Shown here: positions 1 to 7,588 of the stretch, one piece after another
Numbering within the stretch: position 1 is the first letter of the stretch
Layout of the letters: the number at the start of each line of letters is the position of its first letter
Assembly (NCBI GenBank): GCA_002699025.1
Contig: PABA01000044.1
Span: forward strand, 1-41,339
Length of the DNA stretch: 41,339 nt
Direction: 5' to 3'
DNA from: Sandaracinus sp.
Lineage (GTDB): Bacteria; Myxococcota_A; Polyangia; Polyangiales; Houyiibacteriaceae
The notes under the pieces: model-generated
What the model was told of the DNA's origin: nothing
What the model saw: only the letters and a program-made list of their open reading frames with translations
The model's database searches: none
Made by a program: the position numbers and the translations under genes

Positions 1-240
1 CCTTCCACTCGAAGAACCGACCCGTGTGACGCCGCGGCCACGCGGCGCCGAGGGCCCCACGGGCCCGCTGGTAAGCCAAAATTAGCGAGCGCAGCGAGCG
101 GAAGACGCCCGGCCCCACGGAGCCGCGTTCGCGTCGCGTCGAAGAACCGACCCATGTGACGCCGCGGCCACGCGGCGCCGAGGGCCCCCCGGGCCCGCTG
201 GTAAGCCAGAATTAGCGAGCGTCAGCGAGCGGAAGCCGCT
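1..240 (-). repeat. 130-bp tandem repeat, left array (two near-complete copies)
   Basis: Two copies begin near positions 9 and 139, exactly 130 bases apart, and differ at only a few bases. Bases 1-8 match the end of a preceding unit, so the array probably continues to the left. Each unit contains a GCCGCG-TGGC-CGCGGC hairpin (read on the minus strand) and a GGGCCC-GTG-GGGCCC dyad. The same unit occurs twice near 5868-6100 in the opposite orientation. The second copy holds the stop codon and last six codons of argA. Confidence 0.9.
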
Positions 241-1546
241 TGACGAGGACCTTCGACTTGCGGCGGCGGTCGTAGCGCTTGCGGCCCGCCGGGAGGTCCT
301 TCGGCCTGGCCGGCGCGAAGCCGCGCTCGATGAACCAGTGCGAGCCCTGGGTCGTGAGCACGAAGAGGTGCGTGAGCCCCTCGTCCCGCGCGCGGCGCTC
401 GATGGCGTGGAGCAGGCGCTCGCCCCGGCCAGCCTCGCGGAAGCGGTCCGAGACGGCGAGGCAGGCGAGCTCGCCCATGGCCTCCCCCTCGAAGGTGTAG
501 AGCGCCGCGCAGCCGAGCACGAGGCCGTCGCGCTCGGCCACCACGAAGCGATCGACGTCCTCCTCGAGCACCTGCTGGGGCCGGTGCACGAGCACGCCCG
601 CGCGCTCGAGGGGCTCGAGGATCGCCATCAGCGAAGGCACGTCCCGGAGGCGCGCCGGCCGCACGCCCTCGTAGAGCTCGCTGGTGATCAGCGTGCCGAT
701 CCCGTCGCGCGTATAGAGCTCGCGGAGGAGCGCGCCCTCTTCCCGGCGGCCGACGAGGTGCGCCCGCCGCACGCCGCCCCGCACGGCGCGGGTGGCGGCT
801 TCCAGGTGCTGGCGCACGTCCTGGGCGAAGCGCCGCTTCGAGGCGACGAGCGCCTCGGCCTCCGGGAGGCTGAGCTCCGTGTGGATGCCGCCCTTGCCGT
901 CGAGGACGCCCTTGCCCTCGACGAGCGCGACCAGCTTGTCGGCGCCGAGGGCGACGGCGGTCTCGGCGGCGAGCTCGGGCGTGCCCAGGTTGAAGGCCTC
1001 GCCGGTGACCGAGTAGCCGAGCGGGGTGAGGATGACGATGGCCCCCTCGTCGAGGCGCTGGCCGATGGCCTCCGCGTCGACCCGGCGCACGCGGCCCGTG
1101 TGCGCGTAGTCCACGCCGTCGACGACCCCGTAGGGCCGCGCGGTGACGAAGTTCCCGGCGGCGACCCGCACCCGCGCGCCGGCCATGGGCGAGTTCGGCA
1201 GGCCCATGCTGAGCAGGCGCTCGAGCTCGACCCGGTTGGTGCCGGCCGCTTCCTTGGCGGCGGCGAGCGCGTCCCGGTCGGTGATGCGCACGCCCCGCTC
1301 CACGCGCGAGGCGCCGCCCCGCTCGCGGATGCGCTTCTCGATCTGCGGCCGCGACCCAGCGACCAGCACCACGCGCACGCCGAGCCCGTGCAGCAGGGCC
1401 ACGTCGTAGACCAGGTCGCGGAGCCCGTTCGACTGGAACACCTCCCCGCCGAAGACGATCACGAAGGTGCGATCCCGGTGCGCGCGGATGTAGGGCGCCG
1501 AGAGGCGGAACCAGTCGACGAAGCGCGTGGGGCTCTCCGCGCTCAC
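212..1546 (-). CDS. argA: Amino-acid N-acetyltransferase (N-acetylglutamate synthase)
   Basis: Catalyses the first step of arginine synthesis, acetyl-CoA plus glutamate to N-acetylglutamate, in the cytoplasm. The 444-residue protein has the classical ArgA layout: an N-terminal amino-acid-kinase-like domain (roughly residues 10-290, with FGGEVFQSNGL near the start) and a C-terminal GNAT acetyltransferase domain (roughly 300-440, ending in HWFIERGF). The length is close to that of E. coli ArgA. The start is taken as GTG at 1546 because it forms a GTGA overlap with the argE stop, a junction used repeatedly in this window; upstream in the same frame lies only a shadow of argE. The last codons (PLADAR and stop) lie inside the 130-bp repeat. 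The function is a confident family assignment; feedback by arginine is known for the family but cannot be seen here. Confidence 0.93.
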   Translation of the reverse strand: MSAESPTRFVDWFRLSAPYIRAHRDRTFVIVFGGEVFQSNGLRDLVYDVALLHGLGVRVVLVAGSRPQIEKRIRERGGASRVERGVRITDRDALAAAKEAAGTNRVELERLLSMGLPNSPMAGARVRVAAGNFVTARPYGVVDGVDYAHTGRVRRVDAEAIGQRLDEGAIVILTPLGYSVTGEAFNLGTPELAAETAVALGADKLVALVEGKGVLDGKGGIHTELSLPEAEALVASKRRFAQDVRQHLEAATRAVRGGVRRAHLVGRREEGALLRELYTRDGIGTLITSELYEGVRPARLRDVPSLMAILEPLERAGVLVHRPQQVLEEDVDRFVVAERDGLVLGCAALYTFEGEAMGELACLAVSDRFREAGRGERLLHAIERRARDEGLTHLFVLTTQGSHWFIERGFAPARPKDLPAGRKRYDRRRKSKVLVKRLPLADAR

Positions 1547-2706
1547 GCTGCGCCCTCGACGCAGAAGCGCTGGATGAGCTGCGCGTAGAGCTCGGCGGCG
1601 CGCTCGAGGTCGCCGCGGCTCGTGTGCTCGTTCGGCTGATGGGCGACGTCGATGCTCCCCCCGCCGAGCACGATGGTCTCCATGCCCATGGCGCGGAAGA
1701 AGGGGCTCTCGGTGCAGAACATCACGGCCCGCGAGGGCTGGCCGCTGAGCTCCTCGGCGGCGCGGACGAGCGGCGCGTCGGCGGGCGTCTCGAAGGGCGG
1801 CACGTCGGTCAGGCTCTCGAGCGCGACCTCGAGCGCCTCGCCCTCGAAGAGCTGGTCGAGGCGCTCGGCGAGGGCGGCGCGGATGGCGGGCGGGTCCATG
1901 CTCGGGAGCAGGCGGAGGTCGAAGGTGAGGTGGCAGCTCCCGCAGATGCGGTTCGGGCTGTCGCCCCCCTCGATGCGGCCCAGGTTGAGCGTCGGGATCG
2001 GCACGCGGAAGGCCTCGTCCCGGTGCGCGGCCTGGAGCTCGGCGCGGAGCGCGAGGAGCTCGCCGAGGACCCGGTGCATGCCCTCGAGCGCGCTGGCGCC
2101 GTTGGCCGGATCGGAGGAGTGACCGGAGCGGCCCTGGATGCGCACGGCCTGCATGAGGATGCCCTTGTGCATGCGCACGGGCGTGAGCGAGGTGGGCTCG
2201 CCGACGACGGCGCGGGTGGCCGTCGGGCGGCCGGCCTCGAGGAGGGCCCGGGCGCCGTTCATCGTGCTCTCCTCGTCGGCCGTGGCGAGGAGCACGAGGG
2301 GCTCCTTCAGCTGACCGGCGCGGAAGCGCGAGGCGGCGTGGAGCGCGGCCGCGAAGAAGCCCTTCATGTCGGCCGAGCCGAGGCCGAAGAGGCGGCCGCG
2401 CTCGTCCTCGACCAGCTCGAGCGGATCGGTGGCCCAGCGCTCCGCGTCGAAGGGGACCGTGTCCGAGTGGCCCGTGAGCACGAGCCCGCCGGGGCCGTCG
2501 CCGAGCGTCGCGAGGAGGTTGGCCTTCGAGGGGTCCTGCGGGAGGGGCATGACCTCGACGCGGAAGCCGAGGTGCTCGCACCACTCGGCGAGCCGGTCGA
2601 TGACCGTGCGGTTCGGCTGGTCGTGGCGCGGGTCCGGCGAGCTGACGGAGGGCTGGGCCACGAGCGCGCGCGTGAGCGCGACGGCGTCGGGGAGCGGGGC
2701 GACCAT
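1543..2706 (-). CDS. argE: Acetylornithine deacetylase (M20 metallopeptidase family)
   Basis: A 387-residue M20-family zinc hydrolase expected to remove the acetyl group from N-acetylornithine, giving ornithine and acetate. Metal-binding and catalytic motifs are visible: HSDTVPF, GSADMKG, ADEEST and, in the dimerisation domain, GRSGHSSDP. It lies directly upstream of argA with a 4-base overlap, so the two are almost certainly co-translated. An argE product beside ArgA supports the linear arginine pathway rather than the ArgJ acetyl-recycling route. Other M20 substrates (succinyl-diaminopimelate, for example) cannot be ruled out by motif alone, but the argA coupling favours acetylornithine. 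No strong Shine-Dalgarno sequence precedes the ATG. Confidence 0.88.
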   Translation of the reverse strand: MVAPLPDAVALTRALVAQPSVSSPDPRHDQPNRTVIDRLAEWCEHLGFRVEVMPLPQDPSKANLLATLGDGPGGLVLTGHSDTVPFDAERWATDPLELVEDERGRLFGLGSADMKGFFAAALHAASRFRAGQLKEPLVLLATADEESTMNGARALLEAGRPTATRAVVGEPTSLTPVRMHKGILMQAVRIQGRSGHSSDPANGASALEGMHRVLGELLALRAELQAAHRDEAFRVPIPTLNLGRIEGGDSPNRICGSCHLTFDLRLLPSMDPPAIRAALAERLDQLFEGEALEVALESLTDVPPFETPADAPLVRAAEELSGQPSRAVMFCTESPFFRAMGMETIVLGGGSIDVAHQPNEHTSRGDLERAAELYAQLIQRFCVEGAA

Positions 2707-2810
2707 GGTCGGGGGAGCTTACTCCGGCGGCTCGGTCCGTCGATCGGAGAGGAGTCGACGGGCCCGGGCGGCGAGTCCCCGGGGTCCCGCGCCGCATCCG
2801 CTCGGCTTCC

Positions 2811-3587
2811 TCAGCGGCGCCAGCGGACGTTGCGGGCGAGCTGGGCGTCGAGGGGGGCGGCGACCGGGCAGCCCCGCTCCATGACCACCGAGGTCGCGCG
2901 GCCGAAGAGGAAGAGCGTGAAGCGGCCGTCGTCCACGCGTCGGCGGAGGGCGCCGCGGGGGACGCGCCCCACCTGGCCGCCCTGGAAGCGCGCGTAGAGG
3001 TGGTCCGCCGTGAGCACGAGCTGCTCGGGGGCGGCCTCGCGCGGGCGCCGGTTCCACGCGAGGACCCGGCGCCAGCCGAGGACGCCGGGGGCGCGCGCGA
3101 TCACCGGCTCACCCAGGCGGCGGTAGCCGGCGCCCGACGCGGGGAGGTCGGCGGCGCGCTCCCACGGCACGTCGGGCACGTTCCACCAGCCGTCGACGCG
3201 GCGGCCCGGCCAGCGGTGGCGCTCGGCGAAGCGGAGCAGCTCGAGCACGGCCCGCTCGGCGGCGCGCTCCTCGGGCGCCGGGCTCCAGCTCGCGCGGGGC
3301 GACCAGGAGAGGCCGAAGACGCGCCGGTCCTCGCGGCCCCGCTCCCGCCAGCGCACCTCGAGCACGGGCCAGGGGCCTCCCACGAGGGCGCGGAGGCGCT
3401 GGATGGGGAAGCGGATCTGAAAGCGGCGGCGCACCAGCTCGTGGGCGTCGTGCACGCCGAGGCCGAGGCCATAGAGGTGCAGGCGAAGCACGTGGGGATC
3501 CGGGCAGAAGCCCGAGAGGCGCGCGCCGCCCCCGAAGAGGCGACCGTCATCGAAAGCGACGTGATCCCCGTCGACGCAGGCCAGCAC
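2811..3587 (-). CDS. Hypothetical protein, 258 residues
   Basis: I do not recognise a family. The protein is soluble-looking, rich in Arg and Trp, with no signal peptide or membrane segment. It starts LACVDGDHVAFDDGRLFGGG and its C-terminal third contains a patch that alternates hydrophobic and polar residues (LVLTADHLYARFQGG), suggesting beta structure. The start must be the GTG at 3587, because an in-frame TGA lies just upstream. It sits between argE and a small membrane protein on the same strand, with a gap of about 100 bases before argE. The codon pattern (GC-rich third positions) supports a real gene. Confidence 0.62.
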   Translation of the reverse strand: MLACVDGDHVAFDDGRLFGGGARLSGFCPDPHVLRLHLYGLGLGVHDAHELVRRRFQIRFPIQRLRALVGGPWPVLEVRWRERGREDRRVFGLSWSPRASWSPAPEERAAERAVLELLRFAERHRWPGRRVDGWWNVPDVPWERAADLPASGAGYRRLGEPVIARAPGVLGWRRVLAWNRRPREAAPEQLVLTADHLYARFQGGQVGRVPRGALRRRVDDGRFTLFLFGRATSVVMERGCPVAAPLDAQLARNVRWRR

Positions 3588-3716
3588 GGGGGCAGTCTGC
3601 CAGAGCGCGCGTGCGCACGCTCACGGGGGGCGCACCTCGCGTCACCTCCGTCTCGTCGGAGCGGCGGCCGGTGACGAACCCGCGCCGACCGCGCGCTCAT
3701 CGGTCGCCCGCGCGCT

Positions 3717-4118
3717 TCATCGGTCCCGCGTGAGCAGCCAGGCGAGCCAGGCGATGCCGAGGAGCTGGCCCAGGTTGCGGTCCCGGCGCTCGGCGGGGGC
3801 CGCCTCGAGCCCGGCGACGCGCCCCCAACGGCTGGCGCCGAAGGTGTTTCGGAGGCGCTGGGCGGTGAAGTCGTCGGCGCCGGAGACGAGCAGGCGCGGC
3901 CGGCCGCCCTCCCGGACGCCGCGGATCGTCGCGCGGGGCAGGCCGGCGCGGGCGACGACGTCGCGGAAGTCCTGGAGGAGCGCCGTCGGGATCTGCCCCC
4001 GGACGACCAGGCAACGGCCGTCGCGGACGGAGACGCAGAAGAGCTCGTTGGCCCGGGAGAGGGCCACCGCGATCAGCGCCACGAGGGCGAGCACGACGAG
4101 CAGGGCGAGCAGGGGCAT
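3717..4118 (-). CDS. DUF3634-like small membrane protein
   Basis: A 133-residue protein with one strong N-terminal membrane segment (LLALLVVLALVALIAVAL), then a soluble domain containing VRDGRCLVVRGQIP and RLRNTFG. That spacing and those motifs resemble the DUF3634 family of uncharacterised small bacterial membrane proteins, in which a short stretch after the membrane helix reads RDGK..KGHLP and the end reads RIRNVF. The assignment is from memory of the family pattern, not a search. A second hydrophobic stretch (LGQLLGIAWLAWLL) closes the protein. The start is the ATG at 4118. The gene is divergent from the VWA lipoprotein, so 4119-4334 should hold both promoters. Confidence 0.65.
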   Translation of the reverse strand: MPLLALLVVLALVALIAVALSRANELFCVSVRDGRCLVVRGQIPTALLQDFRDVVARAGLPRATIRGVREGGRPRLLVSGADDFTAQRLRNTFGASRWGRVAGLEAAPAERRDRNLGQLLGIAWLAWLLTRDR

Positions 4119-4334
4119 CGGGCGTCCAGGCGGGTTCGCGCGGCTTCTCCGCGGCTCCTCCGGAGCTTCTACGTACGGGGTGCCCGACGCCTTCCTGGGC
4201 CGCAAGGGGAGCCGCGGGGGCCGCGCGGGAGCGGACCGGTCGCCGAGAAAAATCCGCCGCCGCGCAGATCGAATCGCGCCCTCGCCCGTCGACACCTCCC
4301 ACGGGCCCGCGGAGAGCCCGGAGGAGACCCCACC

Positions 4335-5750
4335 ATGCGACGACCCCCGATCCATCGAGCCCTGCCCGCCCTGCTCGGCGCCCTCGCCCTCTTCGGCTGC
4401 GCCTCGACCACGCCCGTCGAGGCCCAGACCACCCGCGTCACCATCCAGTCGAGCGGCGGCTCCAGCGGCGCCACCCAGTGGGTCGACGGCGCCCCCGTCC
4501 GCACGCGCGTCTTCGTCGGCGCCGACGGCGAGACCTACGTCGGCGTCTGGGTCGACGCCCCGGAGACCGTCCCGGGCCAGGCCGTCCGCTCGCGTCCGCC
4601 CATGGCGCTCTCGCTGGTCGTCGACGTGAGCGGCTCCATGAGCGGCGCGAAGATCCAGAACGCCCGCGTCGCCGCCTCGAGCCTCCTCGAGAGCCTCACG
4701 GACGGCGACATCGTCAGCATCTACGCCTTCAACAACGGGGTCACGGAGATCGCCCCGCCCACGCAGGTCAACCAGGCCACGCGCCCGAGCCTCATGCAGC
4801 GCGTGCAGTACCTCCACGCCGGCGGCGGCACGAACATGTTCGGCGGCGTCTCGACCGGCATCAGCCGCGTCTCGCAGGCGCCCCAGAGCCACTCCGTGCG
4901 CCGCGTCGTGCTCATCAGCGACGGCCACGCCAACGTCGGCCCCTCGGACCCGGGCTCGCTCGGCACGCTCGCCGGCAACGGCACCGAGTACGGCGTGCAG
5001 GTGAGCGCCATCGGCGTCGGCCTCGACTACGACGAGTCGACGCTCGGCGCCCTCGCGGTCCAGAGCTCGGGCCGGCTCTACCACCTCGAGCAGCCGTACC
5101 AGATGGCGCAGATCCTCGAGCAGGAGATCCAGCTGCTCGCGAGCACCATCGCGACCGACGCCTACATCGAGGTCGTGCCGGCGCCGGGCGTGCGCATCCT
5201 CGAGGGCGTCTCGACGGGCGCCCAGGTGCTGCCGAACGGCCGGCTCCGCGTGCCGCTCGGGAGCGTCTACGCCGGGCAGCGGCGCGACGTGCTCTTCCGC
5301 GCGCAGGTGCAGACGAACCGGCCCGGGGAGCGGCAGCTCGCGACGGCGCAGCTCGTCTACCGCGCGCCGGACGCCGCCGAGGAGCAGGTGCAGCGGACGA
5401 CGCTCCGCTACGAGGTCACGCGCAACCGGGGCGCCGTGCAGCAGAGCGCCACGCCGCGCGTGCAGGCGATGGTCGCGAACTTCGAGGCCGCGCGGGCGCA
5501 GCGGGCCGCCGCCGAGGCGCTGAACCGCGGCGACCGGGCCGAGGCCGAGCGCCAGTACGAGTTCGCGGACGACGCCATCCAGGGCGCGCTCGCGGCGCCC
5601 ATGCCCGCCGCCGAGCGGCAGCGCCTCGAGGAGACGCGCACGCGGGTGAACCGGGTGCGGAGCCGGGCGCGGCGCGCGACGACGGCCCGCGAGGCCCGCG
5701 GCGCGGCGCTCGAGAGCTTCGACGCCGCCATGGAGGCCGAGGGCTACTGA
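4335..5750 (+). CDS. VWA-domain lipoprotein
   Basis: A 471-residue exported protein. The N-terminus is a lipoprotein signal (ALLGALALFGC), so it should be anchored to a cell-envelope membrane. A von Willebrand factor type A domain spans about residues 90-270 with a complete MIDAS start, DVSGSMS (D97, S99, S101), and a later ISDGHAN segment. The C-terminal 130 residues are Ala/Glu/Arg-rich and probably helical (AARAQRAAAEALNRGDRAEAE). A GGAGGAG sequence lies 9-16 bases before the ATG. VWA domains usually mediate metal-dependent protein binding; the partner is unknown. A strong terminator follows at 5826. Confidence 0.88.
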   Translation: MRRPPIHRALPALLGALALFGCASTTPVEAQTTRVTIQSSGGSSGATQWVDGAPVRTRVFVGADGETYVGVWVDAPETVPGQAVRSRPPMALSLVVDVSGSMSGAKIQNARVAASSLLESLTDGDIVSIYAFNNGVTEIAPPTQVNQATRPSLMQRVQYLHAGGGTNMFGGVSTGISRVSQAPQSHSVRRVVLISDGHANVGPSDPGSLGTLAGNGTEYGVQVSAIGVGLDYDESTLGALAVQSSGRLYHLEQPYQMAQILEQEIQLLASTIATDAYIEVVPAPGVRILEGVSTGAQVLPNGRLRVPLGSVYAGQRRDVLFRAQVQTNRPGERQLATAQLVYRAPDAAEEQVQRTTLRYEVTRNRGAVQQSATPRVQAMVANFEAARAQRAAAEALNRGDRAEAERQYEFADDAIQGALAAPMPAAERQRLEETRTRVNRVRSRARRATTAREARGAALESFDAAMEAEGY

Positions 5751-5825
5751 CCCACTGCACCTCGACATCGATTCGGGAGGTCGAAGGGGAACCCCGACGA
5801 CACACCTGACGTCCTCCTCTCCGCA

Positions 5826-5869
5826 GCGGGCCCGCTTCCTTCAGGGAGCGGGCCTGCACTTTTTCTTTT
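5826..5869 (+). terminator. Rho-independent terminator of the VWA gene
   Basis: The stem GGCCCGCTTCC / GGGAGCGGGCC (one G-T pair) with a TTCA loop at 5829-5854 is followed by a T-rich run at 5860-5869. It starts about 75 bases after the VWA stop codon and abuts the 130-bp repeats. Confidence 0.85.
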
Positions 5870-6100
5870 GGCTTACCAGCGGGCCCGTGGGGCCCTCGGC
5901 GCCGCGTGGCCGCGGCGTCACAGGGGTCGGTTCTTCGAGTGGAAGGCGGTGCGGCTCCGTGGGGCCGGGCGTCTTCCGCTCGCTGCGCTCGCTATCTTTG
6001 GCTTACCAGCGGGCCCGTGGGGCCCTCGGCGCCGCGTGGCCGCGGCGTCACATGGGTCGGTTCTTCGTCGGTAGGCGAACGCGGCTCCGTGGGGCCGGGC
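5868..6100 (+). repeat. 130-bp tandem repeat, right array (inverted relative to the left array)
   Basis: Two copies start at about 5868 and 5998, again with a period of exactly 130 bases. They are the reverse complement of the copies at 9 and 139. The shared core runs from TTGGCTTACCAGC to GGTCGGTTCTTCG, and the linker between cores is also conserved. The pairs face each other across argA, argE, two hypothetical genes and the VWA gene. Confidence 0.9.
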
Positions 6101-6560
6101 TACGGGGCAGAGGTGGGGGCGCTCCCCCGACCGAGCCGGGGTGGCGACGGGGGGACGGTTGCGCTGCGCTGCGGAAGGGGGGTCGCTCGGCAACCTCGTT
6201 CGGCGGCGCTTCGGGGTGAGGCGGCGGCGGCTTCACGGGCCCGTGGGGCCGGGCTACGGGGCAGATGTTGGGGGGCGCTCCCCTTTGCAGACGGGTGGCT
6301 TCGCCGCTGTCGTGGCCGGAGCGCTCCTCGGCGGCGACGCGACTTCGCCGCTCTCGCGGGCGGTGCGCTCCCGTTCGCAGTCGGGTGGCTTCGCCGCTGT
6401 AGCGGCCGGTGCGCTCCTCGGCAGCGACGCGACTTCGCGGCTGTCGCGGCCCGTGCGCTCCTCGGTAGCGATCGCGGTTCGGGGCGTCTCGGCGCTTGCT
6501 CGACGCGACGCGAGCGCGGCTCCGGGGGGAGCGTCCCGATGGCGTGCGCCGCGGGTGGGC
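6101..6560. repeat. Gene-free spacer with a 90-bp imperfect tandem repeat
   Basis: No convincing gene. The phrase CCGTGGGGCCGGGCTACGGG occurs twice (about 6091 and 6242). From 6291 to about 6470 two 90-base units, each starting CGGGTGGCTTCGCCGCTGT, follow one another; inside each unit the words GTGCGCTCC and GCGACGCGACTTCGC recur, suggesting nested duplication. The open frames here are GC-rich shadows. Confidence 0.7.
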
Positions 6561-6893
6561 TCAGCTGCCGCGGTAGGTGCTGTAGCCGAAGGGGCTGAGC
6601 AGGAGGGGGATGTGGTAGTGGGCGGCGGCGTCTTTCACGCGGAAGACCACGGCGGCCTCGGGGTAGAAGGCGTCGGGGCCGAGGTAGGCCTCGGTGGCGA
6701 AGGTGAGCCGGTGGACGTCGGCGGCGAGCGCTTCGCCCGCCGGCAGCAGATCCTTCACGCGGCCGTCGGCGTCGGTCACGGCCTCCTCGAGGAGGCGCCA
6801 GCCGCCGCCCTGCTCGCGGCGCTCGAGCTTCACCGGGATGCCCTCGGCCGGGGTGCCGCGGGAGAGGTCGAGGACGTGCGTGCTGATGCCCAT
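6561..6893 (-). CDS. hiuH: 5-hydroxyisourate hydrolase (transthyretin-related)
   Basis: Hydrolyses 5-hydroxyisourate, the unstable product of urate oxidation, to OHCU. The 110-residue protein has the standard family length and both hallmark ends: the N-terminal HVLDLSRGTPA and the C-terminal tetrapeptide YRGS. Catalytic His residues are expected in HVLD and in HYHIPLLLSPFGYSTYRGS; the conserved Arg may be R49 or R62. It is the last gene of the minus-strand purine operon, separated from uraD by 185 bases of repeats, so it may need its own promoter or be read through. PucM is the Bacillus name for this family. Confidence 0.95.
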   Translation of the reverse strand: MGISTHVLDLSRGTPAEGIPVKLERREQGGGWRLLEEAVTDADGRVKDLLPAGEALAADVHRLTFATEAYLGPDAFYPEAAVVFRVKDAAAHYHIPLLLSPFGYSTYRGS

Positions 6894-6918
6894 GGCGGGA
6901 CTCTACCCGGACTCCACC

Positions 6919-6985
6919 CGATGCGTCCGCCCGATGCATCCGCCCGATGCATCCGCCCGATGCATCCGCCCGATGCATCCGCGCC
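6919..6985. repeat. 13-bp minisatellite, five copies
   Basis: Five tandem copies of CGATGCATCCGCC (the first has one mismatch, GCGTCC) with an exact 13-base period. Each contains the palindrome ATGCAT. It lies in the hiuH-uraD gap, just upstream of the hiuH start on the minus strand, where a ribosome-binding or promoter region would be expected. Confidence 0.92.
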
Positions 6986-7004
6986 CACGCGCGAGGTCGG
7001 CTCG

Positions 7005-7060
7005 GGCGCCGAGCTTGCGGAGGCGGAGGCGCGTGATCGGCCTATGCGCCTCGGCGGCTG
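7005..7060 (-). pseudogene. Duplicated 3' end of uraD
   Basis: A 34-base stretch (7005-7038) is identical to 7082-7115, which encodes the last residues of the real uraD (ITRLRLRKLGA). Similarity continues more weakly to about 7060. It is a remnant of a local duplication offset by 77 bases, not a functional gene. Confidence 0.85.
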
Positions 7061-7078
7061 CGGGGAGGGGCCGCGCGC

Positions 7079-7588
7079 TCAGGCGCCGAGCTTGCGGAGG
7101 CGGAGGCGCGTGATCTTCATCTGCTCCTCGGCGGCCACGCGGAGCTCCCGCGAGGGGCGGTTGTCGATGCGCTCGCGCAGGATCGCGAGCATCTCGTCGG
7201 CGCTCTTGCCGGTCGCGCACACGAGGAAGACGTGGTCGAAGCGCGCCTCGTAGGCCTCGTTCTCGTCGGCGAGGGCCTGCAGCGTCGCCTCCGACGCGCC
7301 GCTCACGCCCGCCTGCTCCGTCTCCGACATGGACGCGCTCCGGCCGTGCTTCGCGCGCAGCGCCTCCACGTCGCCGCCGATGCGCGGGTGGGCCGCGAAG
7401 GCCGCCAGCCAGTCGTCCCGGCCGAGGCTCCACCAGATCCGCTCGGCCATGGCCAGCACCGAGGCCTCGTCCGGGAAGGGGCGGGCGGCGACCATGCGCG
7501 TCACCCAGCGCGGGGCCGCGCAGCAGCTCCGGAGCGCCTCGGCGGCCTCGGCCTCCTCCAGCGCGTTCAGGTGCTCGGCCAGGCTCAC
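7079..7588 (-). CDS. uraD: 2-oxo-4-hydroxy-4-carboxy-5-ureidoimidazoline (OHCU) decarboxylase
   Basis: Converts OHCU to (S)-allantoin, the step after hydroxyisourate hydrolase. The 169-residue protein has the family signature AAHPRIGG (His is catalytic in the family), followed by a Glu-Gln in SETEQAG and the long conserved stretch beginning ENEAYEARFDHVFLVCATG with downstream RIDNRPSRE. The start is GTG at 7588, overlapping the allantoinase stop as GTGA, so translation is coupled. The 3' end is duplicated immediately downstream (7005-7060). Confidence 0.95.
   Translation of the reverse strand: MSLAEHLNALEEAEAAEALRSCCAAPRWVTRMVAARPFPDEASVLAMAERIWWSLGRDDWLAAFAAHPRIGGDVEALRAKHGRSASMSETEQAGVSGASEATLQALADENEAYEARFDHVFLVCATGKSADEMLAILRERIDNRPSRELRVAAEEQMKITRLRLRKLGA

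Noticed and set aside
1547-2797. A long minus-strand frame continuous with argA, suggesting an 861-residue protein
   Set aside because: The upstream part is an out-of-frame shadow of argE (Arg/Pro/His-rich, no family motifs).
6100-6978. Repetitive Arg/Ala-rich frames over the spacer
   Set aside because: Produced by the 90-bp and 13-bp repeats; no protein-like composition.
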